DNA of 64,000 nt from Pseudorhodoferax sp. Leaf265 (GTDB lineage: Bacteria > Pseudomonadota > Gammaproteobacteria > Burkholderiales > Burkholderiaceae_C), in assembly GCF_001422365.1 (NCBI RefSeq), contig NZ_LMMT01000002.1, positions 62,001-126,000 on the forward strand. The letters run 5' to 3'. The notes under the pieces are model-generated. The model ran no database searches, was not told the origin of the DNA, and was given only the letters and a program-made list of their open reading frames with translations. The first letter of the stretch is position 1; each line of letters opens with the position of its first letter. Below are positions 26,014 to 34,896 of the stretch, one piece after another. The position numbers and the translations under genes were made by a program.

Positions 26014-27123
26014 ATGGACCCCATCCAGCTCTTCGACCCCGCCTCCAGCACCTACACGTATGTGCTGGTCGACCCGGCCACGCGCGCAGCCGTGATCATC
26101 GACCCCGTGGATGCGCAGCTCGAGCGCGACCTGGCGCTGCTGCGCGAACGCGGGCTGCAGCTGGCCTGGACGCTGGAGACGCATGCCCATGCCGACCACG
26201 TGACCAGCGCCGGCCTGCTGGCCGAGCATGCCGGCGCGCGCACCGCCGCCCCCGCGGGCTGCGGCATCGCCACCGCGGCGGTGCAGCTGCGCGACGGCGA
26301 GGAGATCGCCTTCGGCCAGCAGCGCCTGCGCGTGCTGCACACGCCGGGCCACACCGCCGGCAGCATGTGCTACCTGTGGCAGGGCCATGTGTTCACGGGC
26401 GACACCTTGCTGATCGGCGGCTGCGGCCGCACCGATTTCCAGTCGGGCAGCGCGCAGGCGCTGTACCACAGCATCACCGGCGTGCTGTTCCAGCTGCCCG
26501 AGGCCACCGTGGTCTGGCCCGGCCACGACTACCAAGGCCGCACGCACACGACCATCGGCGCGGAGAAGCAGTCGAACCCGCGCGTGGCCGGCAAGAGCGA
26601 GGCCGAGTTCGTGGCCATCATGGAGGCGCTGAACCTGCCGCGCCCCAAGCGCATGGACGAGGCCGTGCCGGCCAACCTGCAGTCCGGCCTGGGCGCCGCG
26701 CCGGTCGCCGCCGATGCCGCACCACGCCCGGCCGAGGGCTACGCTGGCGATGTCTCGCCTGCACTCGCGGCGCAGTGGTTCGCGGACGGCCAGGCCGTGC
26801 TGGTGGACGTGCGCACCGATGCCGAGCGCGAGTGGGTGGGCTTTGTGCCCGGCGCCGTGCCCGTGGCCTGGAAGCAATGGCCCGGCATGGCGCTGAACCC
26901 GGACTTCGACAGCGCGCTGCGCGCCGCCGTGCCCGCGGGCGGCAAGGTGCTGCTGCTGTGCCGCAGCGGCGTGCGTTCGGTGGCCGCGGCCAAGCGCGCG
27001 GCGGAGCTGGGCATCGAGGCCTACAACATCCTCGAAGGCTTCGAGGGCGACCCCGACGCCGACGCGCACCGCAACCGCAAGGGCGGCTGGCGCTTGCGTG
27101 GCCTGCCCTGGCGGCAGAACTGA
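26014..27123 (+). CDS. Persulfide dioxygenase-rhodanese fusion
   Basis: 369 residues. Residues 1-~235 are a metallo-beta-lactamase fold of the ETHE1 persulfide dioxygenase type, with ETHAHADHVT (His57, His59, Asp61, His62), TPGHTAGS (His113), Asp130 and GHDYQGRTHTT (His171). Residues ~250-365 are a rhodanese domain with the active loop CRSGVRS. ETHE1 oxidises glutathione persulfide to sulfite, and the rhodanese can transfer sulfane sulfur to make thiosulfate; natural fusions of this kind are known from Burkholderiales (PRF proteins). Expected role is sulfide detoxification. It is followed 15 bp later by a DUF2277 gene in the same direction. Confidence 0.9.
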   Translation: MDPIQLFDPASSTYTYVLVDPATRAAVIIDPVDAQLERDLALLRERGLQLAWTLETHAHADHVTSAGLLAEHAGARTAAPAGCGIATAAVQLRDGEEIAFGQQRLRVLHTPGHTAGSMCYLWQGHVFTGDTLLIGGCGRTDFQSGSAQALYHSITGVLFQLPEATVVWPGHDYQGRTHTTIGAEKQSNPRVAGKSEAEFVAIMEALNLPRPKRMDEAVPANLQSGLGAAPVAADAAPRPAEGYAGDVSPALAAQWFADGQAVLVDVRTDAEREWVGFVPGAVPVAWKQWPGMALNPDFDSALRAAVPAGGKVLLLCRSGVRSVAAAKRAAELGIEAYNILEGFEGDPDADAHRNRKGGWRLRGLPWRQN

Positions 27124-27138
27124 GGCGGGACGGTCGCC

Positions 27139-27408
27139 ATGTGTCGCAGCATCAAGACCCTGTTCAACTTCGAGCCGCTCGCGACCGAACTCGAGATCCG
27201 CGCGGCCTCGCTGCAGTTCGTGCGCAAGCTTTCGGGCTTCTCGGTGCCGTCCAAGGCCAACGAAGCGGCCTTCGCGCAGGCGGTCGAGGCCGTCACGGCC
27301 ACGGCCACTGCCTTGCTGGCCGAACTCGTGACGACGGCCGGCCCCAGGAACCGCGAAGAGGAGGCCGGCAAGGCCCGCGCGCGCAGCGCGGCCCGCTTCA
27401 GCGCCTGA
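27139..27408 (+). CDS. DUF2277 family protein
   Basis: An 89-residue soluble protein with the family start MCRSIKTLFNFEPLATELEI, then AASLQFVRKLSGFSVPSKANEAAF. The conserved N-terminal Cys-Arg and the FEPxAT motif are diagnostic of DUF2277, whose function is unknown. It is probably cotranscribed with the persulfide dioxygenase gene. The end overlaps the convergent response-regulator gene by 11 bp. Confidence 0.85.
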   Translation: MCRSIKTLFNFEPLATELEIRAASLQFVRKLSGFSVPSKANEAAFAQAVEAVTATATALLAELVTTAGPRNREEEAGKARARSAARFSA

Positions 27409-28384
27409 CCTGCCGCTCGGGTTGGCGCGCGAGCCAGGCCGCGTAGCTGCTGTCGGCCGGTGGCTGGTGCGCCGCGTCCAGCATGAACAGCGCGCCGATC
27501 AGGGTGTCGTCCAGCCCGATGGGGAAGGCCGGCTGCAGCCGCGGCACTGCGCCCCGCCCCAGGGCCTGGCCCAGTTCCAGGTCGACGAGCTGGCGGCCTT
27601 GCCGGATGTCGGCCAGCGCGGCGGCACCCAGGCCCGCGGCCTCGGCCAGCTGCTCCAGCTCCTCGAGCCCGGACACGGGTTCGAGCTGCAGCCAGCCGAC
27701 CGCGCCAGCCGCCGTGCGCCCGAGGATGCCGAACGGGTCGCCCAGCACCACATGCTCGACGAAGCCATGCTGGTCCATCAGCTGCTGCAGCGCCCGCGCC
27801 GTGGAGGGTACGCGCAGCTGCGCGTTCTGCACCGGCGTCAGCGTGCCGCGCCAGATCTGCGAGGCCCGCGTGTTGGCGTTGGAAGGCATGTGGCGCAGCA
27901 CCGTCAACAGGCGCGCCGCCACGTCGGGGTCCTGCTTGGGCAGGAACTGGTCGATCAGCGCGCGGTTGAAGGCATCGACCGCGATCTGCTCGTCGGCCTG
28001 GCCCGTGAGCAGCACGCGCAGGCCGGGCCAGTCGCTGAGTGCCGCGAGTGCATCCAGGCCGTTCATCTGCGGCATCGAGTAGTCGACGATGCAGGCGTGC
28101 GTGAGCGCGTAGCGTGCGCGCGCCGGGCCCGCCCAGTAGGCCAGCACCTGGGACAACAGCGGCGTGGCGCCCTGGCGCCAGCGGTCGATGATCTGCTGCT
28201 GCGCCCACGCATCGTCTTCCCAGACAGCCGACTCCTGCTGCAGCAGGCCCAGGCACTCGTCCACGCTGGTGTACAGGCGCACGTTCCAGTGGCCTGGCAG
28301 CATCAGGGCCAGCATCTGAAGGTAGTCCGGGTCGTCGTCCAGGAACGAGAAACTGCCGGGGCAATGGAACAGCGGAAGGCTCAT
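27398..28384 (-). CDS. Response-regulator-like protein with atypical insertion and unknown C-terminal domain
   Basis: 328 residues from the ATG at 28384 (MSLPLFHCPG). Receiver-domain elements are visible: an acidic cluster FLDDDPD (Asp16-18), the phosphoacceptor in CIVDYSMPQMNG (Asp101), VLLTGQADE and Lys in FLPKQD. Between the acidic cluster and the phosphoacceptor there are about 40 more residues than usual (around WEDDAWAQQQIIDRW). The ~190 C-terminal residues have no recognised DNA-binding or enzymatic motif. It is divergent from a LuxR-type gene, 59 bp apart, which suggests shared regulation. The partner kinase is not in the window. Confidence 0.65.
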   Translation of the reverse strand: MSLPLFHCPGSFSFLDDDPDYLQMLALMLPGHWNVRLYTSVDECLGLLQQESAVWEDDAWAQQQIIDRWRQGATPLLSQVLAYWAGPARARYALTHACIVDYSMPQMNGLDALAALSDWPGLRVLLTGQADEQIAVDAFNRALIDQFLPKQDPDVAARLLTVLRHMPSNANTRASQIWRGTLTPVQNAQLRVPSTARALQQLMDQHGFVEHVVLGDPFGILGRTAAGAVGWLQLEPVSGLEELEQLAEAAGLGAAALADIRQGRQLVDLELGQALGRGAVPRLQPAFPIGLDDTLIGALFMLDAAHQPPADSSYAAWLARQPERQVRR

Positions 28385-28443
28385 GGAGAGGGGGCAGTGG
28401 GGCCTGGAAAATGCCGGTGGTATTGTCACGGCAAGGTTTTCCC

Positions 28444-29130
28444 ATGTCGCCACGCTCACCTGTCAGAACTGCCAGTCGCTCCTTGATCGAACTCCTGCGG
28501 GAGTGGTTGCACGCGCTTTCCGCGCAGGATGTGGGCGCCATCGTGGTGCTGGGGCCGGAGCTGCAGGGCCAGGCGTCCGAGCGCCGCGTGCTGGCCGTCT
28601 ACCCGCTCAGCGCGCAGCAGGCGGCCTATGCGCTGGCCCGCAGCCCCGATTTCGGCGAAGGACCGCAGCGGCATGGCATGCCGGCCGCGGCCTGGCAGCG
28701 GCTGGCACAGCCGCTGCACCAGCCCGAGGCCGAGGTGGATGCGCACTGGCGCAGCACCTGGCTGGCACTGGGCCTGCAGGCGGTGGTGCGCGTGAGCTTC
28801 GGCCTGCCGGCCGGGCGCAGCTTCGATTGCTTCCTGTTCGTCTCCGGTGAGTTGCAGCAGCGCAGCCACGTGGCCACGCTGGCCTTGCTGGCCCAGGGCT
28901 TTTGGCCCAGCTTGCGCAGTGCGCTGGTGGCCGCCTGGAGCCCGCTGACGCGGCGCGAGGAGGAGTGCCTGCGGCTGGCCTTCGACGGCCTGACCGCGCG
29001 CGCCAGTGCCGAGCGCATGGCGTGCTCCGAACGCACGGTCAACTTCCACATGGCCAACGCCATGGCCAAGCTCGGCGCGGACAACAAGATGGCCGCGATC
29101 CAGCGCGCCTGCTGGCTCGGCGCGATCTAG
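28444..29130 (+). CDS. LuxR-type transcriptional regulator
   Basis: About 228 residues. The C-terminus is a clear LuxR/GerE helix-turn-helix (LTRREEECLRLAFDGLTARA, ACSERTVNFHMANAMAKLGA). The N-terminal ~150 residues lack the acyl-homoserine-lactone-binding residues expected in quorum-sensing LuxR proteins, so the ligand is unknown. The start at 28444 is supported by AAGG 7 bases upstream; an in-frame ATG at 28411 has no ribosome site. It is divergent from the response-regulator-like gene and may control it or act with it. Confidence 0.78.
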   Translation: MSPRSPVRTASRSLIELLREWLHALSAQDVGAIVVLGPELQGQASERRVLAVYPLSAQQAAYALARSPDFGEGPQRHGMPAAAWQRLAQPLHQPEAEVDAHWRSTWLALGLQAVVRVSFGLPAGRSFDCFLFVSGELQQRSHVATLALLAQGFWPSLRSALVAAWSPLTRREEECLRLAFDGLTARASAERMACSERTVNFHMANAMAKLGADNKMAAIQRACWLGAI

Positions 29131-29139
29131 GTCGATGCG

Positions 29140-30597
29140 TCAGCCCCCGTTCGGCGGCGCGGTGCGCAGCAGCGCCTGCTCGGCCGCTTCGTAGGCCGCC
29201 GCCAGGCGCAGCACGCCCGCGTCGTCGCGCGGGCGCCCGATCAGCTGCAGGCCCATGGGCAGGCCCTGCGGACCGAAGCCGGCCGGGATGCTGATGGCCG
29301 GCAGGCCCGCGAAGGTCGCGTAGATCACCACCTCCATCCAGCGGTGGTAGGTGTCCATGGGGCGCCCCGCGATCTGCGTGGGCCAGCGCTCGGTGGCCGC
29401 GAAGGGCCAGACCTGGGCGCTCGGCAGGGCCAGCACGTCGTGCCGCTCGAACAGTCCCAGCAGGTGCTGGTAGAAGGCCGTGCGCCGGGCGCTGGCGGCC
29501 ATGAACTGCGCGGCGCTGGTGCCCTGGCCCTGCTCGTATTCCCACAGCGCCTCGGGCTTGATGCGTTCGCGCGCCTGCGGCAGCGCCATCAGCGGCGCGA
29601 TGCGCGCGCCCACGAGCACGCGGCGCCAGACGAGCCAGGCGTCCCAGACCGGTTCGGGCGCCGTGCCGAGCGCCGTGGGCTCGACCGTGCAGCCCAGGGC
29701 GGCCAGGCGGCGCAGCGCCTGTTCGCAGCAGTCCAGCACGCCGGCTTCCATGGGCAGGTAGCCACCCAGGTCGCCGAGCCAGGCGATGCGTGCAGGCTGC
29801 GCCGTCCGGCCCAGCGCTTCGGCGAAGCGTGCGCCGTCGTCCAGCGAGAGCGGCGCGCGTGGGTCGTGGCCGGCCTGCGTGTCCAGCATGCGTGCGAGGT
29901 CGCGCACGGTGCGCGCCATCGGGCCGGCCGTGCCCAATTGCGCGAGCCAGGTGTCGGCCGCCGGCACCTGGGGTACGCGGCCCTGGCTGGGCCGCATGCC
30001 GAAGATGTGGTTCCAGCCGGCCGGGTTGCGCAGGCTGCCCATGAAGTCCGAGCCGTCCGCGACGGCGACCATGCGCTGCGCCAGCGCCACGGCCGCGCCG
30101 CCGCTGCTGCCGCCGGCCGAGCGCGCCGGGTCCCAGGCGTTGCCCGTGGTGCCGAAGACGTCGTTGAAGGTGTGCGAGCCCAGGCCGAATTCGGGCGTGT
30201 TGGTCTTTCCGATCACGATGCCGCCCGCGGCCTTGATGCGCACCACCATCAACTCGTCGTCGCGCGGCACCGTGCGTGCCAGCAGCACGGAGCCCTGTGT
30301 GGTGGCGATGCCGGCCGTGGCCGAGAGGTCCTTGATGGCCTGCGGGATGCCGTGCAGCCAGCCCTTGGACTGGCCGCGCGCGAGCAGCGCGTCGTGCGCG
30401 TCGGCCTCGGCCAGCAGGGCCTCGGGATCGCGCAGGCTCACGATGGCGTTGAAGCGCGGGTTGCGCGCGGCGATGCGGGCCAGCGTGGCCTGCATCAGTT
30501 CGCGGCAGGACAGCTGGCCGGCGTGCAGGGCCTGCGAGAGGCCGGTCGCGTCGAGGTCGTCGAGGAAGTTCGGTGGCATGCCCGGTTTATAGGGCAT
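29140..30597 (-). CDS. Amidase (amidase signature family)
   Basis: A 485-residue hydrolase with the Ser-cisSer-Lys triad: Lys in GIPQAIKDLSAT, the Gly/Ser-rich core SAGGSSGGAAVALA, and the nucleophile Ser in the following GSDFMGSLRNPAG segment. The family cleaves amides; substrates vary and cannot be told here. The start is ATG 30597; an ATG at 30579 is equally possible, as neither has a clear ribosome site. It is a monocistronic gene between LuxR and an OB-fold gene. Confidence 0.85.
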   Translation of the reverse strand: MPYKPGMPPNFLDDLDATGLSQALHAGQLSCRELMQATLARIAARNPRFNAIVSLRDPEALLAEADAHDALLARGQSKGWLHGIPQAIKDLSATAGIATTQGSVLLARTVPRDDELMVVRIKAAGGIVIGKTNTPEFGLGSHTFNDVFGTTGNAWDPARSAGGSSGGAAVALAQRMVAVADGSDFMGSLRNPAGWNHIFGMRPSQGRVPQVPAADTWLAQLGTAGPMARTVRDLARMLDTQAGHDPRAPLSLDDGARFAEALGRTAQPARIAWLGDLGGYLPMEAGVLDCCEQALRRLAALGCTVEPTALGTAPEPVWDAWLVWRRVLVGARIAPLMALPQARERIKPEALWEYEQGQGTSAAQFMAASARRTAFYQHLLGLFERHDVLALPSAQVWPFAATERWPTQIAGRPMDTYHRWMEVVIYATFAGLPAISIPAGFGPQGLPMGLQLIGRPRDDAGVLRLAAAYEAAEQALLRTAPPNGG

Positions 30598-30606
30598 GCC
30601 GCGGCG

Positions 30607-31026
30607 TCAGTTCACCAGCGTGATGCGGTCGACCTCGAACTCGCGCTTGCGCAGGCCCTTGTCGAACTCGCCGACCAGCTCCACGCGCTGCTCGGCGCCG
30701 ATGGTCTGGCCGGGCGGGAAGCGGTCGTCGTCGATCTCCACCGTGATGCGGCCGCTGTCGTCGGCGAAGGTGTACTTGTCGCCGCCGTCGTGCGAGACGA
30801 TGCGGCCTTGCAGGCGCGCATGCTGCTCGTCCTTGCCGGTCTCCAGCAGTTGCTTGACCGTGACCAGCGGTACCGAGCTCGGGCCGCCGTAGCTGCCGTG
30901 CTGGCCGGCCGGGGCCGGCTGCGCGGCCGTGCTGGGGCCGGAGTAGCCGGCGGCCGGCTGGGCCTGGGCGGCGCCCGCGGCGAGCAGCATGGCGGCGAGG
31001 GCGGCGGCGGTGAGGGAATAGCGCAT
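30607..31026 (-). CDS. YgiW/YdeI-family periplasmic OB-fold protein
   Basis: 139 residues: a signal peptide (LTAAALAAMLLAAGAAQAQ), a Gly/Ser/Pro-rich linker, and a bacterial OB-fold domain (TVKQLLETGKDEQHARLQGR, KYTFADDSGRITVEIDDD, VELVGEFDKG, EFEVDRI). YgiW/YdeI proteins are implicated in stress tolerance and ligand binding in the periplasm. The start is ATG 31026 with AGGAG upstream. It ends 9 bp before the amidase start, so the two may be cotranscribed. Confidence 0.85.
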   Translation of the reverse strand: MRYSLTAAALAAMLLAAGAAQAQPAAGYSGPSTAAQPAPAGQHGSYGGPSSVPLVTVKQLLETGKDEQHARLQGRIVSHDGGDKYTFADDSGRITVEIDDDRFPPGQTIGAEQRVELVGEFDKGLRKREFEVDRITLVN

Positions 31027-31125
31027 GTTGAAACTCCTGTGATGCGAGTGCCGCAGACCCGTTCCGCGGCATGGCTGCATTGGACGCGCGGCAGATGAAG
31101 GCAATCTGATGAACCACCCCCGTTT

Positions 31126-31170
31126 GGACTTCTCACTTCGTGCAGAAGTCCCATCCCCCCTTCAAGGGGG
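31126..31170. repeat. Double-hairpin intergenic element
   Basis: GGACTTCT (31126-31133) and AGAAGTCC (31144-31151) form a perfect 8-bp stem extended by CAC/GTG. Directly after it comes the palindrome CCCCCTT-C-AAGGGGG (31156-31170). The 273-bp space 31027-31299 holds no gene. The arrangement looks like a dispersed intergenic repeat of this bacterial family; no second copy was found in the window. Confidence 0.45.
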
Positions 31171-31299
31171 CGCACCCGGCGGCCTGGCAGAGCCAGTTCC
31201 GCGGCTGCGCTGGCATGGCCTGCTCCGCGGCCTTCCGAACCGCTGCTTGCGGGCCGGTTCCATGGACTGCGGGTGCAGCGCCGTGCATGCTGATCTGCG

Positions 31300-32484
31300 C
31301 TACCAGCTCGCCGGCCCGCCATCGAGCATGCGCTGCGCGAGCAGGAAGCCCGCCGCGTTCCAGCTCTGGCCCGGCATGCCGCGCGGCGCCAGCGTCCTGC
31401 CGTGGAACCATTCGGTGAAGCGCCAGCCGTGCGCCGCATTGGCCTGCGCCAGCCGCAGCAGCACCACCCTGGCCTCTTCGGTGCGCCCGAGCCGCGCCAG
31501 CGCCATCGCCCAGAAGCCGCCCACGAAGGGCCAGATGCCGCCGTTGTGGTACTGGTGCACGAGGTTCTGCTGGTGCCGCTCCATGTAGCGGCGCCACAGC
31601 TCGTGCTGGCGCGTGAGCGGGTGCAGCACGACGCGCACGGGGTAGGGCACATCGGCCTGCGCGTGTGAGATGGTGTTGGCGATGCGCGCAGCCATGGCCT
31701 CGTCGGCCGCGCCGCTGAGGATCGCCAGCACGTTGCCGAACACGTCGCCCTCGTCGCCGACGACTGCCAGGTTCACGAACGAAAGGTACAGGCCCGGGTC
31801 GCGCCGGCCGCGCCGCGCGTAGTGGCGCAGCAGGCGTGCGCGGTGGTAGTTCGGCAGATCGCTCTGGAACGGGTTGAACAGGTGGTTGAAGTGGTGCGCC
31901 GTGGCCTCGGCATCGCCCAGCGTGAAGCGGCGCTTGACCTCCACCCACAGCGCATTCGTGTAGAGCACGTAGCCCGAGCGCGGCATGATGTCGGCCCAGT
32001 CGCTGGCCTCGTTCTGCTGCAGCAGCCGGAAGGTCTGGTGCTCCTGCGCCAGCAACCAGACGATGGCGCGCTGCACGCCGTCCTGCCAGTGCGTGGCACC
32101 CACCGTGCCGTGGCGGCGCACATGGTCCACCGCGATCAGCCACCACAGCGTGGCGTCGATGCAGCCCAGGTACCAGAAGTCGGCATCGAAGCCATCGGGG
32201 TCTACGTACTTGGGGATCTGGCCGTTGGCCGCCTGCTGGGCGGCCAGCGCATCGAGGCTGGCCACGGCCCCGCGCTCCAGCGCCGGCACGCCGCTGCCGC
32301 ACATGGCCATCACGCAGATGGCGGCGTCGCGGCCGAAGATGCGCGTGTAGCGGCGCGCCTCGGCCGCCTGCGTGCGGCTGGCCGCGAGGATGCCGTGCGG
32401 CGTGCAGTTGGCCTCCAGCAGGGCCAGCGAAGCGCGGGTGCAGTCGGCCAGCAGCGTGGCAGGGTCGTGGTGTGCGTCGGTCAT
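31300..32484 (-). CDS. Six-hairpin glycosidase, GH100 (neutral invertase)-like
   Basis: A 394-residue soluble protein of the (alpha/alpha)6 type. Recognisable segments are RRYTRIFGRDAAICVMAM, QAANGQIPKYVD, DFWYLGCIDATLWWLIAVD, SDWADIMPRSGYVLYTNALW and HNGGIWPFVGGFWAMALARL. These match bacterial proteins placed with neutral/alkaline invertases and amylo-alpha-1,6-glucosidases, with acidic residues in GRDA and SDWAD as likely catalytic candidates. There is no signal peptide. The ATG at 32484 is chosen; the frame runs further upstream without a start signal. The substrate is probably a sucrose-like or alpha-glucoside sugar, uncertain. Confidence 0.7.
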   Translation of the reverse strand: MTDAHHDPATLLADCTRASLALLEANCTPHGILAASRTQAAEARRYTRIFGRDAAICVMAMCGSGVPALERGAVASLDALAAQQAANGQIPKYVDPDGFDADFWYLGCIDATLWWLIAVDHVRRHGTVGATHWQDGVQRAIVWLLAQEHQTFRLLQQNEASDWADIMPRSGYVLYTNALWVEVKRRFTLGDAEATAHHFNHLFNPFQSDLPNYHRARLLRHYARRGRRDPGLYLSFVNLAVVGDEGDVFGNVLAILSGAADEAMAARIANTISHAQADVPYPVRVVLHPLTRQHELWRRYMERHQQNLVHQYHNGGIWPFVGGFWAMALARLGRTEEARVVLLRLAQANAAHGWRFTEWFHGRTLAPRGMPGQSWNAAGFLLAQRMLDGGPASW

Positions 32485-32534
32485 GGTCGGATCATTCTGA
32501 AGCACCGCGCAAAGTCCCGCGGCATGATGCCGGC

Positions 32535-33632
32535 ATGCCAACCGCACCCACCCTGGAGCAGCTGCGCCGCCACGCGATCGCGCGCACGCTGTTCACGCCC
32601 ACCACGCTGCCGCGCGCCATCGCCCGCCTGGGCTTCGTGCAGGCCGACCCGATCCGTGCGCCTGCGCGGGCGCAGGATCTCACGCTGCGCCACCGCGTGC
32701 GCGACTACCGTGCCGGCGAGCTGGAGCGCCGCTACGCCCGGCTCGGCATCGAGGAGGATTTCTTCGTCAACTACGGTTTTCTGCCGCGTGCACACGCCGA
32801 CCTCATGCACCCGCGCACCGCGCGCGAGGCCTGGACGGCCGAGCGCGCGCAGCAGGCCGCCGCCGTGCTGGCCTTCGTGCAGGAGCGCGGTGCCGTGCAC
32901 CCGCGCGAGGTCGAGGCGCAGTTCGCGCATGGCCGCACGCGCAACTGGTTCGGCGGCAGTTCCAACGCGAGCACCCAGCTGCTCGACGCCATGCACTACC
33001 GCGGCCTGCTGCGCGTGCTGCGGCGCGACAGCGGCACGCGCGTCTACGCCGTGCGCGCGGCCGGCCTGCCGGCCGACGATGCCCAGGCCACCGACGCGCG
33101 CATGGATGCCCTGGTCGACCTGGTGGTGGCCAAGTACGCGCCGCTGCCGGCCGCCAGCCTGGGTCAGCTGCTGAGCCTCCTGCTGCGCGGCGGCGCGCCG
33201 CAGTGGGCGGCCGGGCGCGCCGCAGCGCTGGCCCGGGCCCGGCTGCGGCTGGCGCGCGCGCGCGTCGACGGTGTCGACTGGTACTGGCCGGTTGCCGAGA
33301 ATCCGGCCGCGGCGCGCTGGCGGACCGACGAGGGCGTGCGCCTGCTCACGCCCTTCGACCCACTGGTCTGGGACCGGCGCCGCTTCACGCTGTTCTGGGG
33401 CTGGGCCTACCGCTTCGAGGCCTACACGCCGGCCCCGCGCCGCCAGCTCGGCTACTACGCGCTGCCCCTGCTCTGGCACGAGCAGGTCATCGGCTGGGGC
33501 AACCTGGCGGTGGTGGATGGCGCGCTGTCGGCGCAGTTCGGCTACGTGGCCGGCAAGCCACCGCGTTCCGCTCTGTTCCGCGCCGGGCTGGACGAGGAAC
33601 TCGACCGCGTGCGCGCCTTTCTCGGCCTCTGA
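32535..33632 (+). CDS. AlkZ/YcaQ-family winged-helix DNA glycosylase-like protein
   Basis: A 365-residue HTH_42 family protein. The Q-x-D motif of AlkZ/YcaQ is seen in FVQADPIRAPARAQDLTL, and further family segments are EDFFVNYGFLPRAHADLMHP, RNWFGGSSNASTQLLDAMHY and LTPFDPLVWDRRRFTLFWGW. AlkZ-type enzymes remove bulky alkylated bases or unhook interstrand crosslinks. The start at 32535 is the first reasonable ATG. It is divergent from the GH100-like gene (50 bp) and convergent with the antiporter (1-bp gap). Confidence 0.82.
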   Translation: MPTAPTLEQLRRHAIARTLFTPTTLPRAIARLGFVQADPIRAPARAQDLTLRHRVRDYRAGELERRYARLGIEEDFFVNYGFLPRAHADLMHPRTAREAWTAERAQQAAAVLAFVQERGAVHPREVEAQFAHGRTRNWFGGSSNASTQLLDAMHYRGLLRVLRRDSGTRVYAVRAAGLPADDAQATDARMDALVDLVVAKYAPLPAASLGQLLSLLLRGGAPQWAAGRAAALARARLRLARARVDGVDWYWPVAENPAAARWRTDEGVRLLTPFDPLVWDRRRFTLFWGWAYRFEAYTPAPRRQLGYYALPLLWHEQVIGWGNLAVVDGALSAQFGYVAGKPPRSALFRAGLDEELDRVRAFLGL

Positions 33633-33633
33633 T

Positions 33634-34896
33634 TCACAGCAGCAGGAAGGCTGCCGCAGCCACCGCCGTCGGTGCCAGCGCGCCGAGCAGCAGCGCGCCG
33701 ATGCTGACGGTCTCGTCCGCGAAGCCGCGCTTGAGCAGCGCCACGCCGGCCGGGTTGGGCGCGTTGGCGATCACGGTGAGGCCGCCGCCGGCCACGGCAC
33801 CGGCCATCAGCATGTACTTGGCCTGGTCCGACATGCCCTCGATCAGCGAGCCCAGGTAGGTCAGCGCGGCGTTGTCGGTGACGGCCGTGAGGCCCAGCGC
33901 GCCGAAGAACAGCGCCAGCGGCTCCAGCCCCGAGACGATGGGCTGCAGCCACCACTGCTGCATGCCGCCCAGCACCACCAGGCCGGCCAGGAAGAAGCCG
34001 ACCAGCAGCGCCTCCTTGAGGATCAGCGGGCTCTGGTGCTGCGCGTAGGCCTGGGTGAAGCCCAGGAACAGCAGGAACAGCCCCAGGAAGACGACCGGGT
34101 GGTGGGCCGACAGCACCACGCCCGCCAGCAGCGCCAGGTGCACGGCCACCACGGTGGGCGGCACCCTGGCCTGCGCCGGGGCGTCCGCCGTGCCGGGCCG
34201 CTGCGGGCCCAGGAAGCGGCGCAGCACGAAGGTGGCCACGGTGGCGTTCACGAGCACCGCCAGTGCTGCCTTCCAACCGAAGTTGGCCAGCATGAAGGCG
34301 CTGTCCCACTGCCAGGTGGCGGCGACCATGAGCACGGGCGGTGCCGCATAGGAGGTCAGCGTGCCGCCGATGGACACGTTGACGAACAGCACGCCCAGCG
34401 CCAGGTACTTCACGCCCTCGGGCACATCGCGGCGGAAGATCTGCGGCGCCAGCATGAGCGCGGCGATGGTCATGGCCGCGGGCTCGGTCACGAGCGAGCC
34501 GAACAGCGGCACGGCGGCCAGGCCCAGCCAGGCCGAGGCCAGCGGCGTGGGCACGGGTGCCAGCCGCGCCGCCTGGTCGACCAGGGCCGCCACCGTGCGC
34601 AGCACCGGGCGCGAGGCCGCCATGACCATCACGACGAAGACGAACAGCGGCTCGGTGTAGTTGCGCGACTCGGCATAGGCCAGCGCCTGCGGGCCGCCCG
34701 CGGCCAACGCCAGCACGGCGATGAGCACCATGGCCCAGAAGCCGAACACCACCTCGACCTCGCCGAGCAGGTGGAACAGGCCGGCATGGCGCGGAAAGCG
34801 GTGGGAGAGCCGCTCGAACTGCTTGGCGGCGAAGGTGTGGGCCAGCGCGATGGCGAACAGCGCGGCGGCGATCCACTGGATCGTGGGGTCGGACAT
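33634..34896 (-). CDS. Putative Na+/H+ antiporter
   Basis: A 420-residue polytopic membrane protein with about eleven helices (IQWIAAALFAIALAHTF, VVFGFWAMVLIAVLALAAGG, FLGLFLLFLGFTQAYAQ, PLALFFGALGLTAVTDNAAL). It carries the conserved TDNAALTYLGSLIEG and NAPNPAGVALLKRGF motifs of the putative Na+/H+ antiporter family (Na_H_antiport_3-like), distinct from NhaA/B. The start is taken at 34896 (MSDPTIQW); the upstream frame has no helix or ribosome site. Transport direction and ion are inferred from the family only. Confidence 0.8.
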   Translation of the reverse strand: MSDPTIQWIAAALFAIALAHTFAAKQFERLSHRFPRHAGLFHLLGEVEVVFGFWAMVLIAVLALAAGGPQALAYAESRNYTEPLFVFVVMVMAASRPVLRTVAALVDQAARLAPVPTPLASAWLGLAAVPLFGSLVTEPAAMTIAALMLAPQIFRRDVPEGVKYLALGVLFVNVSIGGTLTSYAAPPVLMVAATWQWDSAFMLANFGWKAALAVLVNATVATFVLRRFLGPQRPGTADAPAQARVPPTVVAVHLALLAGVVLSAHHPVVFLGLFLLFLGFTQAYAQHQSPLILKEALLVGFFLAGLVVLGGMQQWWLQPIVSGLEPLALFFGALGLTAVTDNAALTYLGSLIEGMSDQAKYMLMAGAVAGGGLTVIANAPNPAGVALLKRGFADETVSIGALLLGALAPTAVAAAAFLLL

